A DNA stretch of 64,000 nt from Buxus sempervirens (lineage: Eukaryota; Streptophyta; Magnoliopsida; Buxales; Buxaceae): positions 56,355,197 through 56,419,196 of the forward strand of contig OX387184.1 of NCBI GenBank assembly GCA_947561395.2, in the 5' to 3' direction. Position 1 is the stretch's first letter. The number at the start of each line of letters is the position of its first letter. This document shows positions 20,515-31,757 of this stretch, piece after piece. Under the pieces are notes generated by a model that had not been told where the DNA came from, ran no database searches, and saw only the letters and a program-made list of their open reading frames with translations. A program made the position numbers and the translations under genes.

Positions 20515-21301
20515 TAGACCTGGAAAAAATTGACCCAACCTGTTTGAACGGGTTCGGCTTAACCTATGTAATAGTTGGGTCGGTTTTGGGTTGGGGATTT
20601 AGTAACCCATTTGTATTTGGGTCAACTTGAATCTAGCTTGATAATGATCCGTTTAATTCGATAATGATCCATTTAACCTGATAACAACCCGTTTAACTCG
20701 ATAATAACCCACTTAACCCGATAATGATTCGTTTAACCTGATAATCACTCATTTAACCTTATAATGACTCATTTAACCCGATAATGATTCGTTTAATCCG
20801 ATAATGACCCTGTTTAACCTTATAATGACTCGTTTAACCCGATAATGACCCACTTAACCCAATAATGATATGTGTAACCCGATAATGTCCCATTTAACTT
20901 AATAATGGCCCGTTTAACGACCTGTTTTACTTGATAATGACTTGCTTAACCCGATAGTGATCCGTTTAACATTATAATGACTCATTTAATATGATAATGA
21001 CCCGTTTAACCGTATAATGACTTGTTTAACCCAATAATGACCCACTTAACCCAATAATGATCAATTTAACCCGATGACAACCCCATGTAACTCAATAATG
21101 ACCCGCTTAACCTGATAATGATCCGTTTAACTTTATAATGACTCGTTTAATCCGATAATGACCCACTTAACCCAATAATGATCTATTTAATAACTCGATA
21201 ATGACCCGCTTAACCTTATAATGATCTGTTTAACCTGATAATGATCCGTTTAACCTTATACTAACTCGATAATGACCTGCTTAACCTTATAATGATCTGT
21301 T
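20515..21301. repeat. 20-21-bp minisatellite in a hAT-like context
   Basis: From about 20640 to 21300 a unit like cccgataatgacccgtttaa is repeated around 30 times with much variation between copies. Before it, 'tagacctggaaaaaattgaccc' and 'gaacgggttcgg' resemble the left end and subterminal motifs of hAT elements such as 6701-7415. The array may therefore be an expansion inside a hAT copy whose right end is lost. The array stops where the LTR at 21302 begins. Confidence 0.85.
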
Positions 21302-22380
21302 TGTAGAATAAGGCCATTTGATTGTGTTTGTATCCCCAAACCTATCTCCAAGTACCTTAAAACTCCTCTCTAGCCGTAAAACGTGAAGAGAAAACTAGAG
21401 GAAAAGAGAACAGGTGGATCCGCAGGATAGGCCCCTATTTGCTGTAATCTGTGATGTATGAATTCTTTTACTATTCTGTTCAAATTTTTAAAGTTTTATT
21501 CTGAATCTGGATGAATCCTATGGATCCATGTTGTTTATAGCATGAGATCCCCACTTCCTCCTATTGTTTGGATTTTTCACACCATTGCACCTACATCACT
21601 GTTTTCCTGATTTTGGTGATATTTGGCTATGATTCTGGATCTATTATGATCTATATGATATATTTAAAAGCAAAAGCCTGAAAATAACCTATAGGGTTTC
21701 ATGATGTGATTTTAAAGTTGTTTTAATCTTGGAGAGAGGATCCTATGGTCTAAACTCTCCCTTTTGATTTTTTTTTATCAACATGGGTTGATTGGAGTTC
21801 TATCTCTTAATTAATGAGAGATCTGGATCAGATCTGTACCCTAAAGAACTTTATTCTTCAATGTTTTAATCAAGAAATTTCAATCTGGTTTTTCAACAAT
21901 TTAATGGTTTAGCCTAAAGCTAGTTTTTCAAGTTTCACTTTAGGTTGGTTTTCTTTGAATTTTATCTCAATTTTATTTTAATCATGAAACCCTTAGAATG
22001 GTGTGATCATATTGAAGGCTCTAAATTAATCGGGCTATTCATATGAAAACCCATACACTTTTGTCACTTTGATGATATTTTCTTTATTAAGCAAGCTTTC
22101 TTTATTTTTAACATGAATAATACCTGACAACCACCTTGTGTGGATGAATAGGAGTGCCTAACACCTTCCCCTGTTCATAACCTAATCCCCTTACCCATCT
22201 GTGGTTGTTTTGTTTTGTATTTTAAACTAGAGTTATTTTTACTTTAATTTCTGTTTCCTTTATTTGATTTGATATTTTTGGTGTCCATTCACACCTAAAC
22301 GGAATGGTGGCGACTCTTTGTTCTAAAGAATCCCGTGTGATGATTTAGGAAATCATTAAATTGATTTTCCATGTCTCACA
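21302..22380 (+). mobile_element. Gypsy-type LTR (Tat/Ogre-like), fossil
   Basis: A stretch of about 1.08 kb beginning TGTAGAAT and ending in CA is directly followed by a primer-binding-site-like sequence. The following site and the text around it ('ggaatggtggcgactc', 'ctactgggga') are typical of plant Tat/Ogre Gypsy elements. Only one LTR and a short piece of interior can be seen, so the element is broken, with most of it missing from the window. Confidence 0.6.
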
Positions 22381-22400
22381 ACTGGCAACTCTACTGGGGA
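22381..22400 (+). other. Primer-binding-site-like sequence next to the LTR
   Basis: The sequence actggcaactctactgggga starts immediately after the LTR end at 22380. It has the form seen at this position in plant Ogre/Tat-type Gypsy elements. Confidence 0.55.
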
Positions 22401-23480
22401 CTTGTGGATTTCAGCCTTTTGGTGTATTTGTTCATGTTTTTGTGTTTTGATTGAAGGCATGTACCACTGTGCAGAGGACATTGAACAAGTAGTGAAGGAT
22501 GGCAAGGTATATGTGGTTCACATGATATCATAAATCAAGCGTGTTTAACTAGTGAATTGTGAAATGATGGTGGCATTTGGGATTGCTAGTGATTATCGGC
22601 AAACAATTTTCTCCCTTGTTTACAGCTTAAACCTCGCTCATAGAAGGGTTTTTGAGCGCTTTCAGAGGATTCCAATGCTCAGAAGGTGCACGACTAGATG
22701 AGATGGATAGTTTGATTGAGGAGAGAATCAAGTGAAAGAAAAATTCTCTCTTACGAAAGAGAGAGAACTCGGGACAGGACAAAGATTTGTCGAGAGACTG
22801 AGAGAATTTATCAAAGTTTTATACAGAAAATTTCATTACTTCTAATGGAAGAGAGAGAAATAGGGGCGGAATAGAGGAGAGCTCATCTTAGACTCAGAGA
22901 AATTAGTTGGTTTCTTAATTTTGATTGGACTTGCTTGGTATGTTTGTGGAAGGAGCAAATGGGGTTAGAGGTATGTGGTAAGGCTAACTCCCAAAGCTTG
23001 ACAAAGCCTTCGGCGAAAGCTAAGACAAGGACTTTACCATTATCTTTAGACTCTCCCACAGTTCTGAGAGGTTGCAAATCAAACTCCCTCGACAGTATGA
23101 AAAGTTCAGACCTCGGCAACGGGGCCCAGAGAAGTGAGGTTGAGGATGTGGAGATGACCATTGTCAAAGATGCCAAAGTTCTAAGATTGCAACTTCGAGT
23201 TTGGTCTTGCAGAAGGGACTGAACAACGTAATCATTGGAGGGTGTTTTGAAGAAGACCCCGTGGTGTGCTTCTTCTTTCACTCTCTTGAGAGTTGTTTCC
23301 TTTTAAAACCTGATATGGAGTGCGAACCATTTTCCGGAAAATGACATGCGGCATTTTTTACGATAAGTCATTTTCCAGAAAAATGGCTACTTTTTAGGAA
23401 AACTGTTTTACAGATATTAGATTTTGCATGGAAACAAACATTTGAAAAACTCCTATTTTACATTGAAAATGTTTTCCTTA
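22401..23480. other. Unassigned; remainder of LTR element and an unrecognised open frame
   Basis: The first part is probably element interior. A minus-strand frame at 22883-23281 is open for 132 codons and has a KLWEL-like, WD-repeat-like phrase. It has no ATG at its start, and an equally long plus-strand frame overlaps it, so I do not call a gene. Confidence 0.3.
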
Positions 23481-24733
23481 TAAGATTCTACATCAAAACA
23501 AACGGAGCCTAAGAATCCCGTGTTTTCAAAATTAGAACATAAATCAGAATCTACCATCCCTATCAAACGCCCCCTTTAGTTAACAAGGTGGCATGGGTGT
23601 TTATACCCATGTATCTTGGTGGGCTTAGCACTTTGGGCTCAGGCAATATTGGTTCTCGTGCTTTGGCAATATGCAATGTGAGACTCCGTACATGCCCATT
23701 ATCGTGGGCTTGTCTTTTATATATGTCGGTTGAGGAGGAGGATGATGGAGTATCCGGTCATCTATGGGATTAAAATATTCGGTTGTCGAGTGAAAATATG
23801 GGGGGAACAGGTGCAACAAAATGGAATTAAAATTTTGGGAAATTTGCAACTAGACTCCTTGAGGTTTGGCAAATGGGCATGGACGTTTAAAAATGATCAT
23901 TTATAGCCCCTCAACGAACCGAATTCCTCTCTAACAAAATCCTCCTTCCATCCCTCTTACGCTTCACCATCTGCTGCCATGCATTGAGCACCCCTACCAT
24001 CAATTCACAACGTGATGTTAACTTAGCAACACCCAAAAGACAGCCTTGCCCTTCTTGTTAATTCTGAAATCAACCATGTGGTTCTGGAATCAACCGTGGT
24101 TGCAAACAAGTTAACAGGCATGGCAAAAAATCGGATAGATCAAACGAAACTGATAATTTCAAAAAGTGTTACAGTTACTTGAGGGCTAGATAAGGGTTTG
24201 GTAAGGAGAGATAAAAACAAAGAGAAAGAATAAAATTGCAAAGAATTTAGGGCATACGTGGGATCGGAGAGCAATCTGAAATTTGTACTCAAGAACTCCC
24301 AAAGCTTCCATATGGAGATCTGTCCTTGGTGGATTCAGGGTCAGGGTAAACATATGGAAATTTCAAAGCTCCCAAAGCTTCCATAACGTACAAGCAATCT
24401 GAAATTTGTACCCAGAAAAAAAATATACGTATCTTCAACAGCAACATTGAACATTGGTGGTCGATTATACAAAACAAAAGGCTCCAGGGTAAAAGATGTC
24501 CATAACATCTTCAATGGTAACCAATCTATAAATAAATCCTTCAATTTTATTTTTTACAGTAAAATGAGCTTCAGTATAGCCCACCAACAAAAATTTTGTA
24601 ACTTGTTAAATAAAAGCCTTACTTGGTGATCCACACAACCAAAAAAGAAAGGTAAAGGACTTGCCTCTGGAGGTGGACCATATGGGTTTTCATTTGCATC
24701 CAATTTAATAATATCCTCAGGCTTCCTTCCAAG
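23480..24733. repeat. Paralogous spacer segment with R1 copy 4
   Basis: 23530-23720 is a further copy of the 6400-6590 / 19930-20115 segment. From about 24660, 'catatgggttttcatttgcatccaatttaata' matches 20225-20260. The segment therefore occurs twice in block B, meaning block B contains an extra internal duplication. Confidence 0.65.
24331..24384 (-). pseudogene. Histidinol-phosphate aminotransferase internal exon fragment
   Basis: On the minus strand this encodes MEALGALKFPYVYPDPES. It corresponds to the plant HISN6 segment near the start of the PLP-dependent aminotransferase fold (EALG..KFPYVYPDPES). It is followed by a partial local repeat of its own start (tatggaagctttgggag) rather than the expected continuation. 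It lies downstream of exon 1 (25801-26022) in the correct order. The exon expected between them (the part with DANENPYGPP) was not seen. Confidence 0.6.
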
Positions 24734-25416
24734 TAGAGCTGTAAGTTTTGCCCAGCCCTCCCTAAGCCCGCCAACCTAACCCGAATAATAGCCCTATTGA
24801 AGGTTTTATTTTGGGTTTGGGTTTGGGTTTGGGCTGGGCTCAGGTTCGCACTTTACAGCCCGAAAGGCCCGAACTCTAAAACCCTAGGTTAAATGACTTA
24901 TTGCAAACCCTATCTTCTCCCTAAGTTCTTTCAAATTCCAAGCCTTCCTCTCTATTCTTCCAATGAATTCTTCCATAGATCAAATTCTATAGAATTGAAT
25001 ATAAAGCTCCAAACATATAACTTCTTCAAGATAAAAGAAAGTTGATAATTTTAACCTTTTTGTGGATAATGACTTGGATTGGCAAATGAGCACACTTTCA
25101 ATAGGTATTCCTTTCATGACATTGAATGTGCTGTCTTATAATTTGGTCATAATTCTTAGAAACGTTTTAATTCAAAAACTTAATTCTTTGCTTTCCATAT
25201 TAAAAACTTCATAGACTTGTTGCCTTTGCTATTATATTTAATTAGATCATTGATAAATCCCATTAATTTAGGCCAATCCGAACCCAACCTAAACTTGGGA
25301 AATAGTTTAGGGTTGGGTTCAAGGCGGGCGAAGGTGAGTTTAGGCCAATTGATTTTAGATTTAGCTGAACCCAAACTCATCAAAAACTAGCCCAACCAGG
25401 CCTGATTGCAGCTCTA
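24734..25416. mobile_element. Non-autonomous hAT element, 683 bp
   Basis: The inverted ends TAGAGCTGTAA and TTGCAGCTCTA are flanked by cttccaag (24726-24733) and gttccaag (25417-25424), matching at 7 of 8 bases. The paralogous site near 20270 reads 'cttccttcaaggcgcat' with no insert. Inside are 'gggtttgggtttggg' arrays and no coding capacity. It sits between the two aminotransferase exon remnants. Confidence 0.85.
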
Positions 25417-25800
25417 GTTCCAAGACGCATAGACAAAACCTATAGTGACAAATTGATTTCATTAAAATATAACTACATTTTTTTTTTTTTGAATCAGTAA
25501 GCAAGATATATATATATATTAGTATTAAAGAAAGACTACAAGATTTGAAGGTACATAGACGGTCTGCCTAGAGAACAATGCTTATACTACACAACATAAT
25601 AACAGACACCAACATAATAAGAAAATAAAACAGACCGCTCCTGTTCGAGTGGCTATGGTTCGCACACTCACACGCAGATAGATGGCAGGATTCAGCACAT
25701 GGAACCTCATCACAGACAAGAGAACGAACTAAAATCATTATATCCAACCAGCAGAATCACGAAGAAAAGACAAATCTTCAAAGGGGCTACAACTGATTAC

Positions 25801-26022
25801 CTCAAAAGGCAAAATTGGCTGATAAGGAGGCAGTTGCTTGAGGTGAGGACGTATGAATGAATCCCCAGTCAACCGTTCCCGTCGCTCACTGACTTGTTTT
25901 ACAGGTAGCGTCGAGGCCACACTACGAACACACCAACGCTTTCGTTCGACTGAAAAACGAGCAGTCCGTTGGCTTTGACACATACAAAGAGCATAAGCAT
26001 TGTAGACATCAATCACGCCCAT
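25801..26022 (-). pseudogene. HISN6-like: Histidinol-phosphate aminotransferase exon 1 with plastid transit peptide
   Basis: The exon starts at ATG 26022 and is open for exactly 74 codons to a GT donor (gag|gtaatcag). It begins MGVIDVYNAYALCMCQS, continues through a basic, serine-containing transit-peptide-like region, and ends with LTGDSFIRPHLKQLPPYQPILPFE. That is the conserved N-terminal part of plant histidinol-phosphate aminotransferase, the PLP enzyme that converts imidazole acetol-phosphate to histidinol-phosphate in plastids. Only this exon and a piece of a later one (24331-24384) are present. The lysine- and substrate-binding exons are absent, so I call a pseudogene fragment even though this exon itself is undamaged. 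Confidence 0.7.
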
Positions 26023-26304
26023 GAATTCTGCATTTCAAATCCAAAAACCAAACCAAACCCAAGAAGCAGATCTTTCAATTACATGGAAATACAAAACCAA
26101 CGCTCAAAACAGATTTCTTCGACAGAACAGCAGTCACAGAGTAGGATTTGGGACTTTACCTGCAATTTGAGAAAATGGGGAGTCATAAATGGATTTAAGG
26201 ACTTTGGAGTCATAAATGGATTTAAACGATCCATGGAAGATTATTCTCATAGCATAATGTCTTTCTACTTGTTTTGTAAATCAATCCCAGATCATATATA
26301 TTGA

Positions 26305-27059
26305 AGTTCATCTGAAACTAATTTTTGTTCAATACTTGGAAAAAAAATGAGTCGCTCAACAATTATACTCATTATAAAACCGATTACATGTGTTCTTATC
26401 GAGCTTTATATAGGTTAAGATCTAAGTTACCTTTGGAAGACCAGCATGGTACCTGTGCGTATTTCTTAATAGAACCCTATATAGGTCATACACACCAACA
26501 CCATGAACAAAATTCTCCTTGGGTCTCCCAATGCATACGATTTTACTATGATTGATACAGGAAATATCTTCACTTTTTGCAAGCATTCTCATGACTTTTA
26601 TTAATCTATAATAATTCATGTATCCCCTGCTCAGAGGCATTTAACAATTCATAATGACCATAAATTTCATTACACAAATCAAGAGAACCCATCATGAAAT
26701 GTTTTTTTTTTTTTTTTGGTGAAAATCATGAAATGTTGATATCGTTGAATGAATAGAGGACCAATTAATTACTATATTTCAATAAGTTATACAATAACTT
26801 GGTATCAGTATGATTCTGAACAAAAACCGGGACAAGCAAAAACCCGGCAAATGAATTGACCTCAATGACAAAATTCATAACTCGGAGAAAATAAACATCA
26901 AATTTCAACTCAATAGTTACTAGCAGCAGCACTTCCTTGGTGCCACTGCCATGCTCCATACAATGCCATATTATCTCATCCCCGTCCACTGCATATTATA
27001 AAGAACAACTTCAATTTCTTTCATCCTCCAATGAAGTTAACTCCGTTGTGGTACTTTAA
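26305..27059. other. Intergenic, with a 22-bp retroposon tail at 26703-26724
   Basis: At 26703 a T-run plus ggtgaaa lies between two copies of atcatgaaatg (26692-26702 and 26725-26735), an ultra-short minus-orientation retroposon. The rest has no recognised gene. Confidence 0.55.
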
Positions 27060-28935
27060 TTGATGTTAGAATCCCCTTCCCCATTTGTTGCCACCCTTGC
27101 CACCTCTATTAGATCCATTGGAAAATCTTTAATCAGAAAAACCACCACCCCTGCCACCCCAACCACCACCTCGTCCACCAGCAAAGCAATTGTTGCCAAA
27201 TCTTCCAACTCTAGATTGGTCTCTTTCTTGCAACCGAGGCAATGCTTTCAATACCTCAATGCTCTCATTGGCTGCATTCTCCTGACCTGCCAGGGGTAAG
27301 AAGTCCAAGAAGAAAAACAAATCAAAACAGAACACAAGTACCAAGGAAAATTAGATATGCATTGTGCGATGAAAATGGCAAAACAATTGAAGCTTGACTG
27401 TACAGACCATCCAAATTCTGCAATTTTCAGTCGACCCTGGAAACATTAAGTTTAACAAGATTTTAAGCAAAATCTGCAATAAACTTTTTCATAACCAAGG
27501 TGGCATGCAACTGTATATTCCAAACATTTTAATATCTTTTATGCAACAAATAATTTTATTTTATCTTGAAAGCTCCATACACAATATCTTATTCAGGTTC
27601 AAGAAAGCTGAGATTCAATTAAACAAAAGCATCTAGAAAATCAATTAAATAATCTACTAGAACAGCCAAATTCTTCTGAATGAGGTCCTGAACTTGCCAT
27701 TATAAGAACAGGTTCCCATTTTCTAATATTCATTTTCTAATATGAAATAACACTTAGTTCTTTATTTTCCTTTCAAAGTAGAATTTTTAAGATAAATAAA
27801 CCGAACTCATTGAACTGAACATTCAAATTCTAATGCAAATAACAAGAACTCAGTCAGTTCATATTTTCATCCAGCAGAAAACTTTGAAGATTAAATTATA
27901 AAAAGCAAGACTGATTTTTGTTTCTAGGAGGTCATTATCAAATTCAATCTAAGATGCATCCTTTCTTGAGAATGCTGATTTTGCTATATCTGGAGAATGC
28001 TGGCATGAACCATGTACTGTCCACCTTCGATGAATGGTTGACATACAGGTAACAACTTAAGCTATATAACGACTATAACAACACAAAACAAAATTTAAAA
28101 AAGGAAAAAATGGATTGCCAACCATGAGATGGCATCCAATTTAGGGTCAGGATAATAGACCTAACCCACAAACATCTCCACTAATTGTATCTCTCCATCA
28201 GAAAAAATAACATCAATTGAACTCAATGATTCAATTATGAAAGGAGTGGCGGAATCATTATTACGGCTCTGGAATCACCTGTATGAGGGAAACCTGCTCT
28301 TACAAGGTTAAGCAGAGTTTTCTTCTTTTTTCTTTTTCCTTTTTTTTTTCTTTTTTTTTTTTTTATAGTTTTTGTTCTTTTCCATTTTCTTCTGGAAAAT
28401 AATCAGGGACATTTTACTACCAAATTAGAATTGATAAACACTCAAAATATTGACTTACAGAGATAGCTGGGGGTACACCCACAAGCGTATCTTGGAAAAA
28501 CCTGTTTACATGTGGAAGAATAGAATTTTATCCTTTTAGAATCTTCACAATATCAATCTCATTTTGCTTAATATCCTGAAACAAAAGCATATAGACAAAA
28601 TAAAATTAAGATGGAAAAAATAACAAATAACAAAGGGCAATGGTATCATTGAAACAAACAATCAATCGCAAACAAGCAAAAATAATATATTCTTAAATCA
28701 GCACTGATTAGGTCAAGAAACGCAACTGAACGAACAAGGAAAACAAAGCATTTGCACTCTATGTAGCTCTCAGCTTACTAGTGAAGTGATTCGCATCTCT
28801 TAAAATAATCTAAGGATATAAAAGCAAAGCACCTGAACGGGTATGGACACGTTGTCTCTGATTTGATCCGACACGAAGGGGTCAGAGAACCTATCCGGAG
28901 CACAGTTCCTTATTGAAGATCTCGAATTCCATACT
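27060..28935 (-). pseudogene. Multi-exon RGG-protein gene remnant
   Basis: Minus-strand exons can be followed. The first exon ends NCAPDRFSDPFVSDQIR..NVSIPVQ before a GT near 28833. Exon 2 at about 28460-28578 lies between ttttgtttcag and gtaagt and reads DIKQNEIDIVKILKG, stop, then VNRFFQDTLVGVPPAIS. The last exon, after cctggcag near 27297, reads ENAANESIEVLKALPRLQERDQSRVGRFG and then a glycine-arginine tail GGRGGGWGGRGGGFSD, stop, then RFSNGSNRGGKGGNKWGRGF, stop. The expected start codon is out of frame by one base. Two in-frame stops and the start defect indicate a pseudogene of an RNA-binding-type RGG protein. I cannot name the family. An 'aaaccctagc' 5' leader lies near 29070. Confidence 0.5.
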
Positions 28936-29599
28936 GCTTAATGCGAATTTATAACAAAACGATACGCAAACATCAACAACGCTAAAGCAAAATCAAAGTT
29001 TAGAATCGAAATCAGAGAGCGATGCAAGAAAGTCGAACTTACATGCAAAAAACAAGCATATGGAGCGCGGAAACCCTAGCAAACAAGAATCTGCAAGAAG
29101 TTGAATCAATGTGTTTTCTAGTATGCAAAGAAGATGAGAAAAATAAACTGAGAACAGTGGACAGACCTGTAGACGAGTAGCAAACTTTTCGCGGGAAATG
29201 AAGAATCGGATCTTTCTGTTGATCTAAGAGAAAATCTGAAAGAAACGGGGGAAAATGGCACAAGAAAATGGAACCGAAAATGGCGGAACGAGGGTTTTGA
29301 AATGGGGATGCATTTTGAAATTTTGGGGGTTTTGAAATTTTGTGATTTTGAGATTTTCGTTCGAGGCAGGGTCGAACGCGGGACGAACGAGGCGTGACGG
29401 CTCAATCAAAACGAAGCCGAATGCTTTTCGTTCAATCAAAACGAAGCCAAACGCACGAGATTACTTTTCGTCCGTTGCCTTTTTGTTGGACACACGTCGC
29501 GCATCCAAGCAGGTTCCCGCTTGGGGTGTAGATATAAGATGCACAGGAAGCCAGTTGAGTAAGAACAAAAGGCTCTTCGGGCACAGTATCACTTGGCAG

Positions 29600-29952
29600 C
29601 AGGGGTGCAACTTGGTTCGGTTAAAATTGAGAACCGATTGACCCAAACAGACTTGGGTTGGTTTGGACCGGGTTTCAAAGTTTATGGTCCGGTTTTGTTT
29701 CTTAAATGAGTTAAATCTGTAAACCGAGTCAATTTTCATTTAGTGTTAGGTGGAAGTTTTGATTAATCCCAACATAATCAAATCAAAACCTGAGAACAGA
29801 ACATAACCAAATCTATATATATATATATGTAGGTCCGGTTTGGTGTTTTGGCTTAATTCAGTTGTATTCCATTTTGGGTTAATAGTCACAAACTTCGGTT
29901 TGGTCTTGGGTTGATTTCAACCTGAGCCAAACTAAACCGATTTGCACCCTTG
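29600..29952. mobile_element. Possible hAT element, 353 bp
   Basis: The ends CAGGGGTGCAA and TTGCACCCTTG are inverted repeats. The flanks cttggcag and gttggcat agree at 6 of 8 positions. Its interior consists of ggttcggtt/aaaccga-type motifs in opposite orientations. A related copy starts near 8195 in block A with a lost right end, so insertion preceded the block duplication. Confidence 0.6.
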
Positions 29953-29979
29953 GTTGGCATATCTATACGATATATAAAA

Positions 29980-30560
29980 TAACAGCCCCTTGGGAAGCGT
30001 GCCTAAAATTATACCATACCTATCTAAAGTCCTCATCCAAATCATTACTAAATTTCAGTACTTTAAGGGTATAGTTGTCTTTTCTTAAAATTTATCTATC
30101 TATACAATATATAAAGAGAACACAGACTTGGGAAGCATGTTAAAAAAATATGCTTTTCTTTCCGAAAATAACCTTCTTATATCATTTTGTCTTCTATAGT
30201 TAAGGGGTAACTTTATCTTTTTCATTTTTCACTTTCCAATAAATACCCTTCAATAATTTCTTCCTTTACATGTCCTAATCTTTTTATCAACATCATTGTT
30301 TACTTTTTAAAAATACTTGTCAATAATTTCATATCCCTCGTATCCTAAACCTTTTTCATTTTTTACTTTCCAAAAATATCGTTCAATAGTTTCGTGTCCT
30401 TTACATGGCCTAGACTTTTTATTTACTACGTGCAATACCGTACATGCACCCTCCTCATATACTAAGGACAATCAACAGGGATATTAGAGATCCTCGCATT
30501 TCATTAATCCCTTGTCAGCGTGACGTGAGTCGCATGTCATTAATCCCTTGTTAGCGTGAC
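29980..30560. repeat. AT-rich Helitron- or MITE-like repeat, block B copy
   Basis: It matches 8490-9000: 'tgggaagc.tg.c', 'ccgaaaataaccttct', repeated 'cactttccaa' and 'tcctttacat.tcct', then a 'cgtgcaataccgtacatgcaccct' tail. It marks the right end of the block A/B homology. Confidence 0.55.
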
Positions 30561-31690
30561 CTGAGAAAGAGGGGCTGCAACGTGGAATCACAACCCGGAG
30601 AACAGGACAATGAAAATCAAAGGCTAAACCGCTAAAGGCAATTATTTTGTGATGAAAGAAAAATTATGAGCAATTCCTTGATGGATATTTTTAAAATCTC
30701 TCAAAGGGGACTTTGAAGCAGTCAGAGAAATGGAGTTTGCCATGATGGACATTATTCCTTTCTCAATCCTCTCTACCCTTTTTTTTTCTAATTTTTGTTT
30801 GGGTATAGTAGATAGGAACCTCCAGATAAGTTTAATTATGTTTCTGAATGGATGATGTATTCATTTCTTGAACTATTTGGCGATCCAGTTTGATGTGTGC
30901 TGTTCAAATAATTTTAGTGGAATTATCTCTTATAAGTTTTATGTTACATCATTTCTTTCGTTTATTGGGAAGATTAGTTGTAAGTGATATTTTTTTAAAA
31001 TAAATAAGAATGAGTAACCCTAGCAACCAATATCTATTGTTTCTCTTTCCTTCATATAGAAAATAGTTTTTTTAATTTTTTATGAGAAACAATTGCTAAT
31101 GTCGTAATCAATTGAAGCACTGATAGAAATTTAGCGTCCCTTTAAAATTGATCAACCCACTACTTTTTTTTTTTTTTTTTTGTGAAAGAGGAACAATAAC
31201 ATGATATTAAGTATTGAACCTTAATACAAAAGCAACGTCAGTGAGATAACGAAATCCTCAGTCATGTTTTCTGAAATGTTCCCAGATATGGTCGTGAGAT
31301 GCTGCCATGTGAACAATCTTACAGCCATTATTTTTTCATATATTATAAATGTATCAAGTGGGTATCTCATGGTCACATCAGTTGCAGAAATAATCCACAA
31401 GAAAAACCAAGAATAAAATAAGATATGTTAAAACCAACTTTCATCCATGTACAAGAATAAAATAAGGTATGTTAAAACATCAATGTACAAGAATAAAATA
31501 AGGTATGTTAAAAACAACTTTCATCAATGTACAAGAATAAAATAAGATACGTTAAAACCAATTAACTTTCATCCATCATCCATGTATAAAAAATAAAATA
31601 AGATATGCGGCAAGTACTCTTAAAATAATCCACGTCAAAACCGAGAAGTGGCACAAGACTTAAGATTTCAGATGGGACACGTGTACTGAA
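30561..31690. repeat. Duplicated 3' flank of the third peptide gene and intergenic sequence
   Basis: 30780-31020 matches 32110-32340, the 3' flank of the 31758 gene: 'gaatggatgatgtattc', 'gtggaat.atctcttata' and 'gattggttgtaagtgata'-type sequence. No peptide motif precedes this copy, so only the 3' part of a gene unit was duplicated or kept. 31400-31600 has four to five units of 'catgtacaagaataaaataagatatgttaaaac'. Confidence 0.6.
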
Positions 31691-31700
31691 CCGGCGCCCC

Positions 31701-31708
31701 TATAAATA
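31701..31708 (+). promoter_or_regulatory. TATA box of the third peptide gene
   Basis: TATAAATA lies in 'gcgcccctataaatagacgcc', 50 bp upstream of the start codon region, and is followed by a CT-repeat leader. The 'cgcccctataaat' context is shared with the other peptide-gene promoters. Confidence 0.6.
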
Positions 31709-31757
31709 GACGCCCTTTCGCTCGGTATCTTCACACTCTCTCTCTCTCTCTGTGAAA

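Noticed and set aside
22883-23281. 132-codon minus-strand frame with a WD-like KLWEL phrase
   Set aside because: It lacks an ATG at its start, is fully overlapped by a plus-strand frame, and shows no repeat structure of WD proteins.
29118-29439. Minus-strand frames upstream of the RGG pseudogene
   Set aside because: They consist of a local 'ttttgaaattttg' repeat and promoter-like sequence, with no domain.
31400-31600. Repeated units resembling a small array
   Set aside because: The 30-50-bp 'gtacaagaataaaataag' units are direct repeats without regular unique spacers, so they are not a CRISPR-like array, and such arrays are not expected in plant nuclear DNA.
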